A stretch of 41,936 nt of DNA. Source: Bifidobacterium breve. GTDB taxonomy: Bacteria; Actinomycetota; Actinomycetes; Nanopelagicales; Nanopelagicaceae. The position numbers and the translations under genes are program-made. Location of the stretch: positions 1 through 41,936 of the forward strand of contig CAMBGS010000006.1 of NCBI GenBank assembly GCA_945866305.1. The letters run 5' to 3'. Position 1 is the stretch's first letter; every line of letters begins with the position of its first letter. Below the pieces are notes generated by a model. The model had not been told where the DNA came from. It saw only the letters and a list, made by a program, of their open reading frames with translations, and did not search any database. This document shows, piece after piece, positions 27,756 to 35,976 of this stretch.

Positions 27756-29123
27756 ATGGTAGAAGCGCGGAGAAACACTTTTAAATCCCCGAAACCAGAT
27801 GCGGTGCGATTGCTGGTCTATGACATTTTACGGGAAGTTAACCGATCTGATGGCTATTCAAATTTATTACTCCCACAGGCTCTGACTGCGTCGAATTTCG
27901 AACAGCGCGACAAGGGATTTGCGACAGAGTTGCTCTACGGCACGCTGCGCATGCAGGGTCGACACGACTACATTGCAGCCCAAGTCTCAGATCGTCCATG
28001 GAGCGAGGTTGATCCAGGAATCGTCGACGTCGTGCGCCTTGGAGCGCATCAGTTATTTGAGATGAGAGTGCCAAGTCACGCCGCAGTTTCAGCGACTGTG
28101 GAATTAGCGCGCAAGGTTTTAGGGGAGTCGAAAGCATCTTTTGTGAATGCGCTACTTCGCAAAATGAGCGCCCAGAGTTTGGATCAATGGCTGGCGTCAG
28201 CTCAGTTAATATCAGATCCTGTTCAACGCCTATCTGTGATTTATTCACACCCAGAATGGATTGTTTCGGCTTACTTCGATTTGCTACGTGACTTCGCTGA
28301 AGTGGAACTACTTCTCTCCGCAAATAATTTGGCCGCGACTCCGACAATCGTGTGGTGGCCGGGTAGATCCAGCGCTGAAGAGCTGACGTTACTAGGTGCA
28401 CAACCTACGAAATATTCTGATTACGGAATGAAATTTGATGGTGCTCCATCCACACTGGAGGCGGTTCGACATCGCAGAGCAGGTGTACAAGATGAAGGCT
28501 CTCAATTGGTTGCCCAAATATTCGCCAAAGTGGTTTCCGAAAATGATAACTGGCTTGATCTCTGCGCTGGCCCTGGTGGGAAAGCCGCGCTGCTATCTTC
28601 ATTAGCGAAAGCGAGTGGTAAGACATTCACTGCGAATGAAATCTCCGCGCCACGCGCAAAGCTTGTCGAACAAGTTATTGGTGGTGCCCGACTTTTAGTG
28701 GGCGATGGACGTGAGATTGCGACGTTGGGGGAGAAGTACGGGGCGATTTTGGCGGATGTTCCTTGCACTGGTCTTGGTGCACTGAGACGTCGCCCCGAAG
28801 TTCGCTGGCGTCGCACTGTGGCAGATCTTCGTGAGTTAACTCAGTTACAACGCGAACTATCTGATGCAGCCATCTCGGTATTAGATGATGGTGGATTCTT
28901 CGGTTATGCCACCTGTTCACCGCACTTAGCTGAGACCAGCATTGCAGTAAGTGACATTTTGCGTAAACATCCTGAACTTGAGCTAGTTGATCTTCAACCT
29001 TATCTTCCACCAGAATTGAAATCGGCCATGCGTGATAAATCGCTCTCCTTGTGGACCCATCGCCACGAAACTGATGCGATGTTTCTAGCAGTCTTTCGTA
29101 AGAAGTTAGCCGATGAGAAATAG
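27756..29123 (+). CDS. rsmB: 16S rRNA (cytosine-967-C5)-methyltransferase RsmB
   Basis: This 455-residue protein has an N-terminal NusB-like RNA-binding domain (RLLVYDILREVN, LNERDKGFATELLYGT-type region, residues about 15-150) and a C-terminal SAM methyltransferase. The SAM site is LDLCAGPGGKAALLSSLA. The catalytic pair is Cys337 in DVPCTGLGALRRRPEVRWR and Cys387 in YATCSPHLAET, as expected for m5C RNA methylases. The start, two bases after fmt, has no Shine-Dalgarno sequence and is probably coupled. Its TAG stop forms the start of the rpe -10 box. Confidence 0.95.
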   Translation: MVEARRNTFKSPKPDAVRLLVYDILREVNRSDGYSNLLLPQALTASNFEQRDKGFATELLYGTLRMQGRHDYIAAQVSDRPWSEVDPGIVDVVRLGAHQLFEMRVPSHAAVSATVELARKVLGESKASFVNALLRKMSAQSLDQWLASAQLISDPVQRLSVIYSHPEWIVSAYFDLLRDFAEVELLLSANNLAATPTIVWWPGRSSAEELTLLGAQPTKYSDYGMKFDGAPSTLEAVRHRRAGVQDEGSQLVAQIFAKVVSENDNWLDLCAGPGGKAALLSSLAKASGKTFTANEISAPRAKLVEQVIGGARLLVGDGREIATLGEKYGAILADVPCTGLGALRRRPEVRWRRTVADLRELTQLQRELSDAAISVLDDGGFFGYATCSPHLAETSIAVSDILRKHPELELVDLQPYLPPELKSAMRDKSLSLWTHRHETDAMFLAVFRKKLADEK

Positions 29124-29126
29124 AAT
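29121..29126 (+). promoter_or_regulatory. -10 box TAGAAT, leaderless promoter of rpe
   Basis: TAGAAT includes the rsmB stop codon and ends exactly six bases before the GTG at 29133. No Shine-Dalgarno sequence is present. Confidence 0.55.
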
Positions 29127-29132
29127 AGTTCT

Positions 29133-29792
29133 GTGTTTAACGACCTGCGAATAACGCCCAGCATTCTCAACGCTGATCACACAAATCTCAACGCTGAGAT
29201 TGCCAAGATTGCGAAGGATTCAGATCTAGTCCATTTGGATATTATGGATAATCTCTTTGTTCCAAACTTAACTTGGGATTTCGCTGCTGCTGAGAAAATT
29301 ATTGCGGATTGTCCGATTCCAGTAGATGCTCATTTAATGATCAATGATGTAGATCGAATTGCTCTTGATTATGCAAGGGCGGGTGCTGGTAGCGTCACAA
29401 TTCATATAGAAGCCTCTAAGAGTCCAATGCAGACCTTTAGGAGTCTACGTAAAATTGGAGCGCGTGCTGGTATGGCGTTAAAACCAGGAACCGAAATTGA
29501 ACTTTATTCAGATCTCTTAAATGAAATCGATATGTTGTTAATTATGACGGTAGAGCCAGGTTTTGGCGGGCAGAAATTTATGACAGATATGATGAATAAG
29601 GTGCGCAGATCGAAAGCGCTAATTGGCGACAGACCTATTTGGATTCAAGTAGACGGTGGAGTTTCTATGGAAACCATCGCAATCGCTCGTGAGGCGGGGG
29701 CTGACACATTTGTCGCTGGATCTGCAGTCTTTAATTCACCAGATCCGGGTGAGATGGTGAAAATGCTCCGACATCGGGCAAGTGATCTCTAG
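29133..29792 (+). CDS. rpe: Ribulose-phosphate 3-epimerase
   Basis: This 219-residue TIM-barrel enzyme interconverts ribulose 5-phosphate and xylulose 5-phosphate in the pentose phosphate pathway. Motifs are ITPSILNADHTNLNAEI, VHLDIMDNLFVPNLTW (the usual MDGxFVPN with Gly replaced by Asn), PVDAHLMI, ALKPGTE, MTVEPGFGGQKF with a catalytic Asp in QVDGGV, and the phosphate-binding VAGSAVF. GTG start behind a leaderless promoter. It supplies pentose phosphates that also feed hisG via PRPP, but it has a separate promoter from hisE. Confidence 0.97.
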   Translation: MFNDLRITPSILNADHTNLNAEIAKIAKDSDLVHLDIMDNLFVPNLTWDFAAAEKIIADCPIPVDAHLMINDVDRIALDYARAGAGSVTIHIEASKSPMQTFRSLRKIGARAGMALKPGTEIELYSDLLNEIDMLLIMTVEPGFGGQKFMTDMMNKVRRSKALIGDRPIWIQVDGGVSMETIAIAREAGADTFVAGSAVFNSPDPGEMVKMLRHRASDL

Positions 29793-29798
29793 TAAACT
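29793..29798 (+). promoter_or_regulatory. -10 box TAAACT, leaderless promoter of hisE-hisG
   Basis: TAAACT ends exactly six bases before the ATG at 29805, directly after the rpe stop. No Shine-Dalgarno sequence is present. Confidence 0.55.
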
Positions 29799-29804
29799 TC
29801 ACAC

Positions 29805-30068
29805 ATGAAATCTTTTGATCAGCTTTGGGATGAAATCTCACAGAAGGTCGCAACCGGGGATCCAACATCAGGTACTGTCGCCGAAGTGAGTGCAGGCGTT
29901 CACGCAATCGGGAAGAAGATTCTGGAAGAGGCTGGCGAAGTTTGGTTGGCTGCAGAGCACGAAAGCAATGATGCTCTTGCTGAGGAAATCAGCCAACTTA
30001 TCTATCACCTGCAAGTGCTTATGTTAGCTCGCGGATTAAATCCCGATGATGTTTATCGCTATCTATAG
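29805..30068 (+). CDS. hisE: Phosphoribosyl-ATP pyrophosphatase
   Basis: This 87-residue enzyme performs the second step of histidine synthesis, hydrolysing phosphoribosyl-ATP to phosphoribosyl-AMP. It belongs to the MazG-like fold; the metal-binding acidic residues are in [17 protein letters not shown] and [18 protein letters not shown]. It is a stand-alone HisE, not fused to HisI, followed 12 bases later by hisG, the arrangement also found in Mycobacterium. It is transcribed from a leaderless-type promoter. Confidence 0.95.
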   Translation: MKSFDQLWDEISQKVATGDPTSGTVAEVSAGVHAIGKKILEEAGEVWLAAEHESNDALAEEISQLIYHLQVLMLARGLNPDDVYRYL

Positions 30069-30080
30069 AATCGAGATAAA

Positions 30081-30926
30081 GTGTTAAAGATTGCAGTCCC
30101 CAATAAAGGTTCGCTGGCAGATGCTTCGATAGAGATTCTCAAAGAAGCTGGGTATCGGCAGCGAGTGGATTCTCGCGATCTAGTATTGAGTGATCAAGAC
30201 AATGGTGTTGAGTTCTACTATTTGCGCCCACGCGATATTGCTCTCTATGTAGGAACGGGCGAACTCGAAGCAGGAATAACTGGAAGAGATTTGCTCATCG
30301 ATTCTGGAGCAAATGCCAAAGAAATACTTTCACTAGATTTTGGTGGTTCAACATTTCGTTTTGCAGGACCTGCGGGTAAGAGTTGGAAGTTGGAAGATCT
30401 TAAGGGAAAGAGGATTGCAACCGCTTACCCCGGCTTAGTTGATGATTACTTAAAGAAGATTGGCATTGAGGCAAGCGTTGTAAGGTTGGATGGAGCTGTT
30501 GAAAGTAGCGTTCGTCTCGGTGTTGCCGACATCATTGCTGACGTAGTGAGCACTGGAAATACCCTTCGACAAGCGGGTCTTGCGATTTTTGGTGATGCAA
30601 TATTGCAGAGTGAGGCGATTCTTATTTCAAGAGAATCCCGCAATTTAGCAACTGAATTAGAGATTCTTTTACGCCGCCTGCAGGGTGTTGTCACTGCAAG
30701 ACAGTACGTGCTTCTGGACTACGACATTCCAAAGATAAGCGTGAATCAAGCTTGCGCGATAACACCCGGTTTAGAATCACCGACGATATCTCCATTGCAA
30801 AAAGAGGATTGGGTTGCAGTACGCGCCATGGTTTTACGGAAAGATACCAATCGATTGATGGATGAACTCTGGGCAATAGGTGCGCGTGGAATTTTAGTAA
30901 CTGATATCCACGCTTGTCGTCTATAA
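30081..30926 (+). CDS. hisG: ATP phosphoribosyltransferase, long form
   Basis: This enzyme does the first, committed step of histidine synthesis, joining ATP and PRPP. At 281 residues it is the long form with a C-terminal ACT-like regulatory domain that senses histidine, so HisZ is not needed. Motifs are LKIAVPNKGSLADASIEIL at the N-terminus, VGTGELEAGITGRDLL, and the PRPP-binding DVVSTGNTLRQAGL. It starts with GTG; a TAGAAT at 30066-30071 lies nine bases upstream and could give a very short leader. Its 3' end overlaps the serB 3' end by six bases on the opposite strand. Confidence 0.96.
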   Translation: MLKIAVPNKGSLADASIEILKEAGYRQRVDSRDLVLSDQDNGVEFYYLRPRDIALYVGTGELEAGITGRDLLIDSGANAKEILSLDFGGSTFRFAGPAGKSWKLEDLKGKRIATAYPGLVDDYLKKIGIEASVVRLDGAVESSVRLGVADIIADVVSTGNTLRQAGLAIFGDAILQSEAILISRESRNLATELEILLRRLQGVVTARQYVLLDYDIPKISVNQACAITPGLESPTISPLQKEDWVAVRAMVLRKDTNRLMDELWAIGARGILVTDIHACRL

Positions 30927-32168
30927 AGAGTCGGACTCTTCTACTTCTTCACGCGAGATTCCAAGTAAGTAAAGTACTGAATCTAAGTAAGGCGCTGAGA
31001 CCGAACTATCGGCAGCGGCCTTAACTGCGGGTTTGGCGTTGAAGGCAATTCCCATTCCAGCAAGTGCGATCATATCTAAATCATTAGCCCCATCACCGAT
31101 AGCGATGGTCTGCGCCAACTCGATGGAATGTAGCGCGGCAAAATCACGCAACGCTTCTGCTTTCCCAGCACGATCAATGATCGGACCAACGAGGTTTCCG
31201 GTGAGTTTCCCAGAAACAATCTCAAGGTTATTCGCCCGCATATGAGCGATACCCAACTCCTTCATAATTGGAGATATCACCGGCTCAAAACCTCCAGATA
31301 CCAGCGCGACGTGATGACCAAGTTTATGAAGGGTGCGAATTAAGGTGCGTGCACCCGGAGTTAAAGTAATTTCACTTTGAACTTCAGTTAGAACTGATTC
31401 TGACAATCCCACGAGCAGAGAAACACGCGCGCGTAGACTTTCTGCAAAATCTAATTCACCACGCATCGCCGACTCAGTAATTGCTGCTATTTCAGGACCC
31501 TTGCCAGCTTTTGCGCCCAGTAATTCGATAACTTCTTGCTGTATGAGAGTGGAATCCACATCCATCACAATCAATTTCTTTGCCCATCGCATTAAGCCGC
31601 CGGGGGAGATGGCGATATCAATCGAGTTTTCATTTCCAACGCGAGCCAGCTCGCTACGCAATTTCCCTTGTTCGACTCCGGAAACGGTAAATTCAATTGC
31701 GGTGACGGGGTAAATAGCAGTTCGATGAATTCGTTCAATATTTCCACCATTGTAAGCGATAACGCTGGCAACAGCGTTAATCGCACTTGGCTTCAACTCT
31801 CGCGCTAGAACAACGACGTGCAGTAACGACTTTTTAACGGCGATATCTGTGGCGGCACTATCTTCAAAAACAGAGGCAATATCAACACCAAGTGCGGTTG
31901 CACATTCTTCCAAATCTGCCTCAATCGCTTCGGCATGAGCGGGCGCACATGAGATGAGACAGGTCAGAATCACTCGCCCCCTGATAACCACCTGTTCGAT
32001 ATCTAAAATGCTCACCGCAAATGGTGAGAGGGTTTGAAAAAGGGTTTCGGTGATTCCGGGCTTATCCACTCCTGAAAGCAGGATTAGGCCGGTGAATTGT
32101 TCATTTCTATCCTGGTTTATCATCTCGGGGAGAAGATTAGCGTGAATCACAGGTGAGAAGACGCGCAT
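30921..32168 (-). CDS. serB: Phosphoserine phosphatase with N-terminal ACT domains
   Basis: This 415-residue enzyme removes the phosphate of phosphoserine, the last step of serine synthesis. Residues about 25-190 form two ACT-like domains, as in Mycobacterium SerB2, which bind amino acids and may regulate activity. The HAD phosphatase domain follows, with the nucleophile D203 in VMDVDSTLIQ, the LVSGGFEPV motif and the GDGANDLDMIALAG metal site. ATG codons lie at 32168 and 15 codons in; the first was kept but the second is possible. serB next to an orphan ABC ATPase recurs in mycobacteria (from memory). Confidence 0.95.
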   Translation of the reverse strand: MRVFSPVIHANLLPEMINQDRNEQFTGLILLSGVDKPGITETLFQTLSPFAVSILDIEQVVIRGRVILTCLISCAPAHAEAIEADLEECATALGVDIASVFEDSAATDIAVKKSLLHVVVLARELKPSAINAVASVIAYNGGNIERIHRTAIYPVTAIEFTVSGVEQGKLRSELARVGNENSIDIAISPGGLMRWAKKLIVMDVDSTLIQQEVIELLGAKAGKGPEIAAITESAMRGELDFAESLRARVSLLVGLSESVLTEVQSEITLTPGARTLIRTLHKLGHHVALVSGGFEPVISPIMKELGIAHMRANNLEIVSGKLTGNLVGPIIDRAGKAEALRDFAALHSIELAQTIAIGDGANDLDMIALAGMGIAFNAKPAVKAAADSSVSAPYLDSVLYLLGISREEVEESDSL

Positions 32169-32195
32169 TTAAGCGGATTCGCCAATGATTAGCGC

Positions 32196-32201
32196 TATCT
32201 T
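32196..32201 (+). promoter_or_regulatory. Possible -10 box TATCTT upstream of the ABC ATPase gene
   Basis: TATCTT lies eight bases before the ATG at 32210, so any leader would be only a couple of bases long. No Shine-Dalgarno sequence is present. Confidence 0.35.
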
Positions 32202-32209
32202 TTTCATCT

Positions 32210-33007
32210 ATGGAAGCGCAACGCGATTTAACCGTTCTCACGATGCACGCAGTCACCGTGGTCCGAGGTGAGCGCACCATATTAGGGCCGTTAGATTTTC
32301 AAATTCGCAACGGAGAACGCTGGGTGATTCTTGGACCAAACGGTGCTGGTAAATCGACCTTGTTAAATATTTTAGCCACGCGAATTTTTCCAACATCTGG
32401 GACTGTAAAGATTTTGGATCAAGAGATGGGCAAAGTAGATCTATTTGAACTTCGCACCCGCATCGGCGTTTGCGCGAGTTTATTAGCAGAGGATATTCCT
32501 GACGACGAGTTCGTTCGAGACGTTGTTTTAACTGCGGCATATGCGGTCTTAGGAAGATGGAATGAAGATTACGATCTTTGGGATGAATCTCGCGCTGTCG
32601 CCCTACTGACGACATTCGGAGTACGCGATATGGCTGATCGGCGTTATTACACGCTCAGTGACGGAGAAAAGAAACGCGTACAGATCGCGCGGGCGCTGAT
32701 GGCTGATCCAGAGATTTTGCTATTGGATGAACCAACCGCGGGACTTGATTTAGGTGGAAGAGAAGATTTATTGCGTCGTTTCGCGGAGTATTCAACGGAT
32801 CCGCATGCCCCCGCAAGCATTGTGGTTACTCATCACATTGAAGAAATTCCTTTTGGAACCACACACGCACTAATTATTAAAGACGGTGCCATCGCAGTAT
32901 CTGGACCTATTACCAGCGTAATAACTTCTGAGCACATGAGCGCGGTCTTTGGAATCGAAATAGAAGTTACTTCTGCAAATGGAAGGTTTTTTGCTCGCAG
33001 CTCATGA
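32210..33007 (+). CDS. Orphan ABC transporter ATP-binding protein
   Basis: This 265-residue single ABC domain has Walker A GPNGAGKST, signature LSDGEKKR (usual LSGGQ), Walker B ILLLDEPTAGLD and the H-loop TSIVVTHH-type stretch SIVVTHHIEE. No membrane partner or binding protein lies nearby; the next gene is ung, overlapping by four bases. The EKKR after the signature and lack of a partner resemble the ATPase that sits beside serB2 in Mycobacterium (from memory). The substrate is unknown; it could use a distant permease or act in a non-transport role. Confidence 0.85.
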   Translation: MEAQRDLTVLTMHAVTVVRGERTILGPLDFQIRNGERWVILGPNGAGKSTLLNILATRIFPTSGTVKILDQEMGKVDLFELRTRIGVCASLLAEDIPDDEFVRDVVLTAAYAVLGRWNEDYDLWDESRAVALLTTFGVRDMADRRYYTLSDGEKKRVQIARALMADPEILLLDEPTAGLDLGGREDLLRRFAEYSTDPHAPASIVVTHHIEEIPFGTTHALIIKDGAIAVSGPITSVITSEHMSAVFGIEIEVTSANGRFFARSS

Positions 33008-33648
33008 AATTTCGTGAGCAGTTACACCCATCTTGGCGTGATTTGTTAGCAGATCAACTCAGTCTATTGGATGAAATTGAAGTGAGTATTTCTAAAGAGG
33101 AATATTTACCACGCCAAGATCTGGTTATGAGAGCGCTGTCTTACGACTTCAGTAAATCAAAAGTGTTGATATTAGGACAAGATCCTTATCCCAATCCAAA
33201 ATATCCAGTGGGACTGGCTTTCTCCATTCCCGCCGGAGAGCCGATGCTTCCTGCATCGTTAAGAAATATTTTTAAAGAATTGAATTCAGATCTCGGGATA
33301 TCATCTCCGAAAGATGGTGATTTATCGCCGTGGGTAGGTCAAGGAGTCGTCCTTTTAAACCGTACTCTGACTTGTCGTTCAGGTGATAGTAATTCACATT
33401 TCGAATCTCGCTGGCGGCAAATTACCGAAACCTGTGTGGAGGCTCTGGCAAAAGAAGGTGTAGTCGCAATACTTTGGGGAAACAACGCCCAAGAATGCAG
33501 TAAGTATTTCTCGGAAGAAAAGTTAATTCTTTCACCACACCCAAGTCCACTCTCCGCTCATCGTGGTTTCTTTGGTTCCCGCCCATTTAGCAGAGCCAAT
33601 GCCGCTTTGGCCGAATCAGGCAATTCTCCTATCGACTGGACTCTATAA
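33004..33648 (+). CDS. ung: Uracil-DNA glycosylase, family 1
   Basis: This 214-residue repair enzyme cuts uracil from DNA. It shows the water-activating motif with catalytic Asp60 in LILGQDPYPNPKYPVGLAFS (usual GQDPYH; Pro here, which I associate with actinobacterial Ung), LLNRTLTCRSGDSNSH, LWGNNAQ, and His179 in HPSPLSAHRGFFGSRPFS. It overlaps the ABC ATPase gene by four bases (ATGA), so it is probably translated by coupling. Its stop lies at the edge of a strong terminator hairpin. Confidence 0.95.
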   Translation: MKFREQLHPSWRDLLADQLSLLDEIEVSISKEEYLPRQDLVMRALSYDFSKSKVLILGQDPYPNPKYPVGLAFSIPAGEPMLPASLRNIFKELNSDLGISSPKDGDLSPWVGQGVVLLNRTLTCRSGDSNSHFESRWRQITETCVEALAKEGVVAILWGNNAQECSKYFSEEKLILSPHPSPLSAHRGFFGSRPFSRANAALAESGNSPIDWTL

Positions 33649-33690
33649 ATCAGAACGCCCTGCAGATTTCTCTACAGGGCGTTCTGATTT
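33647..33690. terminator. Bidirectional rho-independent terminator between ung and the purine permease gene
   Basis: A perfect 16-base inverted repeat, AAATCAGAACGCCCTG at 33647-33662 and its complement at 33675-33690, has a short loop region with three further base pairs. A-rich and T-rich ends flank both sides, so it can stop transcription from ung on the plus strand and from the convergent permease gene on the minus strand. It is the only strong terminator I found in the window. Confidence 0.93.
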
Positions 33691-33708
33691 ACTTCTTTAA
33701 TTAACTAG

Positions 33709-35145
33709 TTATCCAACCCAAGCATTTATTGGTGAGGATAAGAAGTAGACCATAAAGAGTCCAGATACCAACAGCATAAGTGGATGCACTTCTTGGCGAC
33801 GTCCCTGGATGTAGCGGATGACAACGTGTGTTACGAAGCCAGCGCCAATGCCAACAGAAATGTTGTAGGTAAATGGCATCAAAATGATCGTCAGAAATGC
33901 TGGAATAGCGATTCCGTAATCATCCCAATCAATTGCTTTTATCTGGGTCATCATGAGGAACCCAACGATTACTAACGCTGGCGTTGCAGCCTCGTAAGGA
34001 ATGATTGCTACTAGGGGTGCCAAGAATGTCGTTAACAAGAAGCAAATTCCTGTGACAACTGATGCTAATCCAGTGCGAGCACCTTCTCCTACACCAGATG
34101 CAGATTCGATATAGCTGGTGTTGGAAGAGATGCTTCCTGCACCACCGGCAACTGCTGCGAGTGAGTCGACAAAGAGAATACGATCGATATTTTCGACATT
34201 TCCATCTTTATCTGCAAGACCCGCCTCGTGACCAATCGCTGTAACTGTTCCTACGGTGTCGAAGAAATCGGAAAGCAGCAAGGTAAAGACGAGAAGAATT
34301 ACGGTGATTAAAGGAACTCGATCTAGAGAGCCAAAGAGATTAAATTGTCCAAAGAGTGAGAAATCAGGGGTTGCGATAATGTTCTCTGGCATTGCCGGAA
34401 CATTCAAATTCCATCCCTTTGGATTTACCGCTCCAGTTGCTCCGTTAAAAAGTGGACCAATCTTTTGCGTAGTTTCAATGGCCACCGCGGCAATAGTCGC
34501 GACGATGATACCGATGAGAATCGCACCCTTTACCTTCTTGACTATTAAACCAATAGTCAGGAATAGGCCGAGAGCAAAAATCACGATTGGCCATCCAACT
34601 AGAGTTCCACTATCACCAAGAGTTACTGGTACTGGACCAGATGGTGTCTTACGTACGAAACCGGCATCAACCAAGCCGATCAAGGCTATGAATAGTCCGA
34701 TACCGACTGAGATAGCAATCTTTAGTTGTGCTGGTACGGCTTTGAATACAGCAGTTCTAAATCCGGTGAGAACGAGGATGGTAATAATTATTCCCTCAAG
34801 AACAATTAGTCCCATGGCATCGGCCCACGTCATTTGTGAAGCGATACCAACGGCCACAAATGTGTTTAGACCTAGACCAGTTGCGATTGCTAGCGGATAT
34901 TTACCAATTACTCCCATGAGAATGGTTAATACGCCTGCCATTAGCGCTGTCATAGCCGCAACTAGTGCAAGGTTCGGCGCATCTCCGCCACCGATGAATT
35001 TTCCATCGGCATCCTTGGTCAGACCGATGATTAGTGGATTGAGCGCCACGATGTAAGCCATAGTGAAGAAGGTGACGATTCCGCCACGGACTTCTCTTGC
35101 TACTGTAGAGCCACGTTGCGATATTTTGAAATAGCTATCGAGCAT
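33709..35145 (-). CDS. NCS2-family purine permease (guanine/hypoxanthine type)
   Basis: This 478-residue membrane protein has about 12-14 hydrophobic segments. It begins DSYFKISQRGSTVAREVRGG, followed by TFFTMAYIVALNPLIIG, and contains SDFFDTVGTVTAIGHEAGL and SSNTSYIESASGVGEGARTG, signatures of the AzgA/PbuG (COG2252) branch of NCS2 proteins that take up guanine and hypoxanthine by proton symport. The exact substrate cannot be seen. The mRNA has GAAGGG six bases before the ATG and a structured leader. Together with apt and tdk nearby, it points to scavenging of nucleobases and nucleosides. Confidence 0.93.
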   Translation of the reverse strand: MLDSYFKISQRGSTVAREVRGGIVTFFTMAYIVALNPLIIGLTKDADGKFIGGGDAPNLALVAAMTALMAGVLTILMGVIGKYPLAIATGLGLNTFVAVGIASQMTWADAMGLIVLEGIIITILVLTGFRTAVFKAVPAQLKIAISVGIGLFIALIGLVDAGFVRKTPSGPVPVTLGDSGTLVGWPIVIFALGLFLTIGLIVKKVKGAILIGIIVATIAAVAIETTQKIGPLFNGATGAVNPKGWNLNVPAMPENIIATPDFSLFGQFNLFGSLDRVPLITVILLVFTLLLSDFFDTVGTVTAIGHEAGLADKDGNVENIDRILFVDSLAAVAGGAGSISSNTSYIESASGVGEGARTGLASVVTGICFLLTTFLAPLVAIIPYEAATPALVIVGFLMMTQIKAIDWDDYGIAIPAFLTIILMPFTYNISVGIGAGFVTHVVIRYIQGRRQEVHPLMLLVSGLFMVYFLSSPINAWVG

Positions 35146-35168
35146 GACATACCCTTCTAATTTTGTTA

Positions 35169-35235
35169 ACGGGGGTGTTTGCGACCCCGTGTGAAATGAC
35201 GGCTCACAGACCGAGGGATGTGATGATCTAAGCCG
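35169..35235 (-). promoter_or_regulatory. Structured leader of the purine permease gene, unidentified
   Basis: On the minus-strand RNA, hairpin I pairs CGGCT (35235-35231) with AGCCG, and CACA with TGTG around a ten-base loop, with an eight-base bulge on the 5' side. Hairpin II pairs ACGGGG with CCCCGT (35190-35169). The Shine-Dalgarno GAAGGG follows at 35157-35152. It does not match the purine riboswitch consensus I know. It could be a regulatory RNA or only stable spacing between two genes. Confidence 0.4.
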
Positions 35236-35244
35236 AATACCCGA

Positions 35245-35925
35245 CTACTTTGAGGTAAGACGCGCTAAAACTCCTAGAGATATTGCAACCGATTGTCCAA
35301 CTAGGAGGGCAAAGAGCGCAGTGCCCAGCCCGATCCGCCCGCCCAAAAACGCGCCGATCACCAGGACGGTAGCCTCAATCCCCATTCGCACTCGACCTAT
35401 ACGAGCACCGGTTCGGTTGTGGATGCCGGTCATAGCGCCATCTCGTGGTCCAGAACCGAGGCCACAAGTAATATATAAAGCTGAACCAACTCCAACGAGA
35501 CCGATTCCAATTAACGCGGAGGCGACTCCACCGAGAAAAGTCTCTTGTAAAGGAAAAATACTTACGCCAAATTGAATTGCAGCTGAAATGATCACAATGT
35601 TGCTTACTGTTCCGAATCCAGGACGTTCACGAAGTGGAATCCAAATTAAAAGTACAGCACAACCAATATAGAAAGTTGCCCAACCTAGAGATAGACCTGT
35701 TTTTAAAGATATGCCTTGGGCGAATACCGTCCAGGGTGCATTGCCTAGATTCGATTGAACAACGAGAGCATCACCCAATCCAAAAATCGTAAGTCCGAAA
35801 AAGAGTATTAAAACTCTAGAGAGAGAAAGATCCCAGCGATGTTGCGCCCGCCATGGGGTAATTGGAACAGTCTTATGGGGACGAAGATGGGCGAGAAAGC
35901 TCTTGAATTTGGAGGGTTCTTGCAT
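35245..35925 (-). CDS. YczE/YyaS/YitT-family membrane protein
   Basis: This 226-residue protein has a basic N-terminus of about 35 residues followed by about five or six membrane segments. LFFGLTIFGLGDALVVQSNLGNAPWTVFAQGIS and GLGSGPRDGAMTGIHNRTG-type stretches match the COG2364 (YczE) family, whose members are membrane proteins of unknown function, some near transport or peptide synthesis genes. The start at 35925 has a TAAACT box six bases upstream and no Shine-Dalgarno sequence. It is transcribed away from DUF554 across a short region with a perfect palindrome, and the purine permease follows downstream. Confidence 0.82.
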   Translation of the reverse strand: MQEPSKFKSFLAHLRPHKTVPITPWRAQHRWDLSLSRVLILFFGLTIFGLGDALVVQSNLGNAPWTVFAQGISLKTGLSLGWATFYIGCAVLLIWIPLRERPGFGTVSNIVIISAAIQFGVSIFPLQETFLGGVASALIGIGLVGVGSALYITCGLGSGPRDGAMTGIHNRTGARIGRVRMGIEATVLVIGAFLGGRIGLGTALFALLVGQSVAISLGVLARLTSK

Positions 35926-35931
35926 TTGCGG

Positions 35932-35937
35932 AGTTTA
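35932..35937 (-). promoter_or_regulatory. -10 box TAAACT, leaderless promoter of the yczE-like gene
   Basis: On the minus strand TAAACT ends exactly six bases before the ATG at 35925. It is the same hexamer as at hisE. Confidence 0.55.
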
Positions 35938-35947
35938 TAGTAAAGAG

Positions 35948-35963
35948 GACGATTTAAATCGTC
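35948..35963. promoter_or_regulatory. Perfect 16-base palindrome GACGATTTAAATCGTC, likely operator
   Basis: The palindrome lies between the two divergent -10 boxes. It directly abuts the DUF554 -10 box (35964-35969) and lies ten bases upstream of the yczE-like -10 box. A dimeric repressor bound here would cover both promoters. The regulator is not identified. Confidence 0.6.
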
Positions 35964-35969
35964 TATTCT
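35964..35969 (+). promoter_or_regulatory. -10 box TATTCT, leaderless-type promoter of the DUF554 gene
   Basis: TATTCT ends seven bases before the ATG at 35977 and has no Shine-Dalgarno sequence. It directly follows the palindrome. Confidence 0.5.
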
Positions 35970-35976
35970 TAACGCT

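Noticed and set aside
27838-28401. Open frame of 187 codons antisense to rsmB
   Set aside because: No domain or start signal; the plus strand encodes the RsmB N-terminal domain.
34256-35056. Long open frame of 266 codons antisense to the purine permease gene
   Set aside because: Its protein has low-complexity composition without domains, and the opposite strand encodes a clear membrane transporter. It is a coding shadow.
35146-35244. Classical guanine/adenine riboswitch upstream of the purine permease
   Set aside because: The three-way junction core and loop sequences of that aptamer are not present. Only two unrelated hairpins are seen, so I left it unidentified.
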